Shown here: in pieces, positions 5,936 to 7,116 of the stretch | Numbering within the stretch: position 1 is the stretch's first letter | Layout of the letters: each line of letters starts with the position of its first letter | From: Chloroflexota bacterium | GTDB taxonomy: Bacteria > Chloroflexota > UBA11872 > VXNJ01 | Assembly: GCA_026708165.1 (NCBI GenBank) | Contig: JAPOVO010000270.1 | Span: forward strand, 1 to 7,116 | Length of the DNA stretch: 7,116 nt | Reading direction: 5' to 3' | Notes under the pieces: model-generated | Database searches by the model: none | Told to the model about the DNA's origin: nothing | What the model saw: only the letters and a program-made list of their open reading frames with translations | Position numbers and translations under genes: made by a program

Positions 5936-7116
5936 TCTTCGGCGGCCAGTCCGGTTGTATTTGCCGCCCGCCTGGATTTGATGGCTAACACCGCCGCTCC
6001 CCCGGTCATAAGGGCAAGTGAAGCGCCACCTGCCAGTCCAAGTCCACGGGCAGTGGCCCAGTTGGGGGGCGAGTATGAGAAGTGCACCGTGTGTTTTCCG
6101 GGAGTCACCACTACCGCGGCGCCGAATCGATTTGCCATCATGTAGGGAACCTGACGCCCGTCGACCTCCGCCGTCCAGCCGCGGGTTATGAAGGAGTTGG
6201 CGATGAACAGGGAGACGCGGTCGACTTCAACCTCGTAGACATGGCTCCCATTCGAGGAGTGCGCGTTGAGGAGACGGCCACCGGGGTCCGACTCTCGGCT
6301 CAGAAAGCCCGGATCGCCGTCCACGAAAACCGTACCGGGCGGAGATGAGGCGAGCGACTCGAGAATCGCCCTTGTCGGTAAGTCCGGATCGTCCCGTCTC
6401 CAGTATCCGGTTAGATAAGCCTTTTCTGCGGCTTTTGGAACTTGGTAGATCCAGACAACCTGATCAACACCGGACCAATCTGGAAATCCAACGTCGATCG
6501 AGTCCGCCGGATCACCTAGGCTGTCGTGGATGGGCGTCCCGGACAACACAGAGTTCACGCCGAATGCGGCAAGAACGGGAAGCCGCTCTCTCAGAATGCT
6601 AGCTTTTTCCCTCTCGGTAGAGTGTGGGTCGGTGGCGAATCCTTGCACGGTCGATCGCTCGCTGCCAAGAAACGAAATTATCTCCGCCTGCCGCCGGCTC
6701 ATCAGGTTCTCGTAACCGTCGATGGAGGTTAGTCCGCCGCGCATGGCCAAGTTAGGCGTGAGGACTTGGCGCATGAACAAATACTCGATCAGGTTACGCT
6801 GGGTCTGGTTCAAGCGGTCTCCGGTTCCGATAGACAGCTCCCATTTGTCCGATAGTCCTCTATACGACAGAACTCGGCTATTTGGGGCGAGTGCCGGCGA
6901 ATCCAACGTTTCAGACGCAGCATGAAAGTAGCGCACAGGCATCGTGTCTATTTCATGACCGAGTGAAAAGAACAGGTCGACCGCCAGGACCACGGTTGCA
7001 GCAGCGACGGCCGTGCGTGGCGATATTTTCCCGCGCACGTAGGCCAAAAAAACCATCGCCGACAAAATGGCCGCAACGAGAGTGAAGGCGGGAATCCAAC
7101 TCGTCAGAGTTGGTGG
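5932..7116 (-). CDS. YfhO-like membrane protein, C-terminal part (5' end outside window)
   Basis: Partial gene: the frame stays open from 7116 to the TGA at 5934-5932, giving 394 residues. A TTG at 7065 is possible, but it falls inside a hydrophobic helix (about residues 11-27), so the real start is upstream. A second helix lies near 36-52, followed by about 300 non-membrane residues and a last helix near 358-379 with a short basic tail (KSRR). Family-like features are TPNLAMRGGLTSIDGYENLM (about 120-139), the GW of ITRGWTAEVDG (about 310-320), and TPGKHTVHFSYSPP just before the last helix; this layout matches the C-terminus of YfhO proteins. YfhO relatives are large polytopic proteins thought to be GT-C-type glycosyltransferases acting outside the membrane, in B. 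subtilis on lipoteichoic acid. Catalytic residues would lie in the missing N-terminal half, so activity cannot be judged. The stop overlaps the start of the next gene (TTGA), which implies coupled translation. The family call is by eye. Confidence 0.75.
   Translation of the reverse strand, partial: PPTLTSWIPAFTLVAAILSAMVFLAYVRGKISPRTAVAAATVVLAVDLFFSLGHEIDTMPVRYFHAASETLDSPALAPNSRVLSYRGLSDKWELSIGTGDRLNQTQRNLIEYLFMRQVLTPNLAMRGGLTSIDGYENLMSRRQAEIISFLGSERSTVQGFATDPHSTEREKASILRERLPVLAAFGVNSVLSGTPIHDSLGDPADSIDVGFPDWSGVDQVVWIYQVPKAAEKAYLTGYWRRDDPDLPTRAILESLASSPPGTVFVDGDPGFLSRESDPGGRLLNAHSSNGSHVYEVEVDRVSLFIANSFITRGWTAEVDGRQVPYMMANRFGAAVVVTPGKHTVHFSYSPPNWATARGLGLAGGASLALMTGGAAVLAIKSRRAANTTGLAAED

Noticed and set aside
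7063..7065. TTG at 7065 as the true start of the YfhO-like gene
   Set aside because: The same frame stays open to the window edge and the residues before it belong to the same hydrophobic helix, so the gene is a 5'-truncated larger protein.

Overview
The window is a 7.1 kb, gap-poor block of seven protein genes, all on the minus strand, so transcription runs from position 7116 down to 1. Base composition is high GC (about 60% by eye). Coding style is bacterial, with overlapping gene ends, short spacers and several TTG/GTG starts. I see no rRNA, tRNA, transposase, integrase, CRISPR array or phage gene. The content is a surface-polysaccharide (O-antigen, capsule or exopolysaccharide type) biosynthesis cluster. 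The host is probably a high-GC, likely little-studied bacterium; nothing here fixes the phylum.

Layout in the order of transcription: (1) 7116-5932, the C-terminal part of a large YfhO-like membrane protein, whose start lies outside the window; (2) 5935-4814, a GT4-type glycosyltransferase overlapping gene 1 by 4 nt; then a 127-nt non-coding gap with two small inverted repeats; (3) 4686-3196, a Wzx-like (MOP superfamily) polysaccharide flippase; (4) 3164-2106, a CgeB-like glycosyltransferase; (5) 2106-1258, a class I SAM-dependent methyltransferase, overlapping gene 4 by 1 nt; (6) 1280-192, a second GT4-type glycosyltransferase overlapping gene 5 by 23 nt; (7) 178-1, the first 59 codons of a third GT4-type glycosyltransferase, cut by the window edge.

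How they fit together (inference): the glycosyltransferases add sugars to a lipid-linked glycan on the cytoplasmic face, the methyltransferase may cap or decorate the glycan, and the flippase moves the lipid-linked product across the inner membrane. The YfhO-like protein may act on the outer side of the membrane, as proposed for GT-C-like relatives. No polymerase (Wzy), chain-length regulator, initiating sugar-phosphate transferase or nucleotide-sugar synthesis gene is in the window, so the sugars and the final polymer cannot be named.

I did not find a clearly new system. The points most worth following up are the CgeB-like transferase/methyltransferase pair, the Asp replacing the first Glu of the EX7E motif in gene 2, the run of TTG starts, and the gap at 4687-4813.
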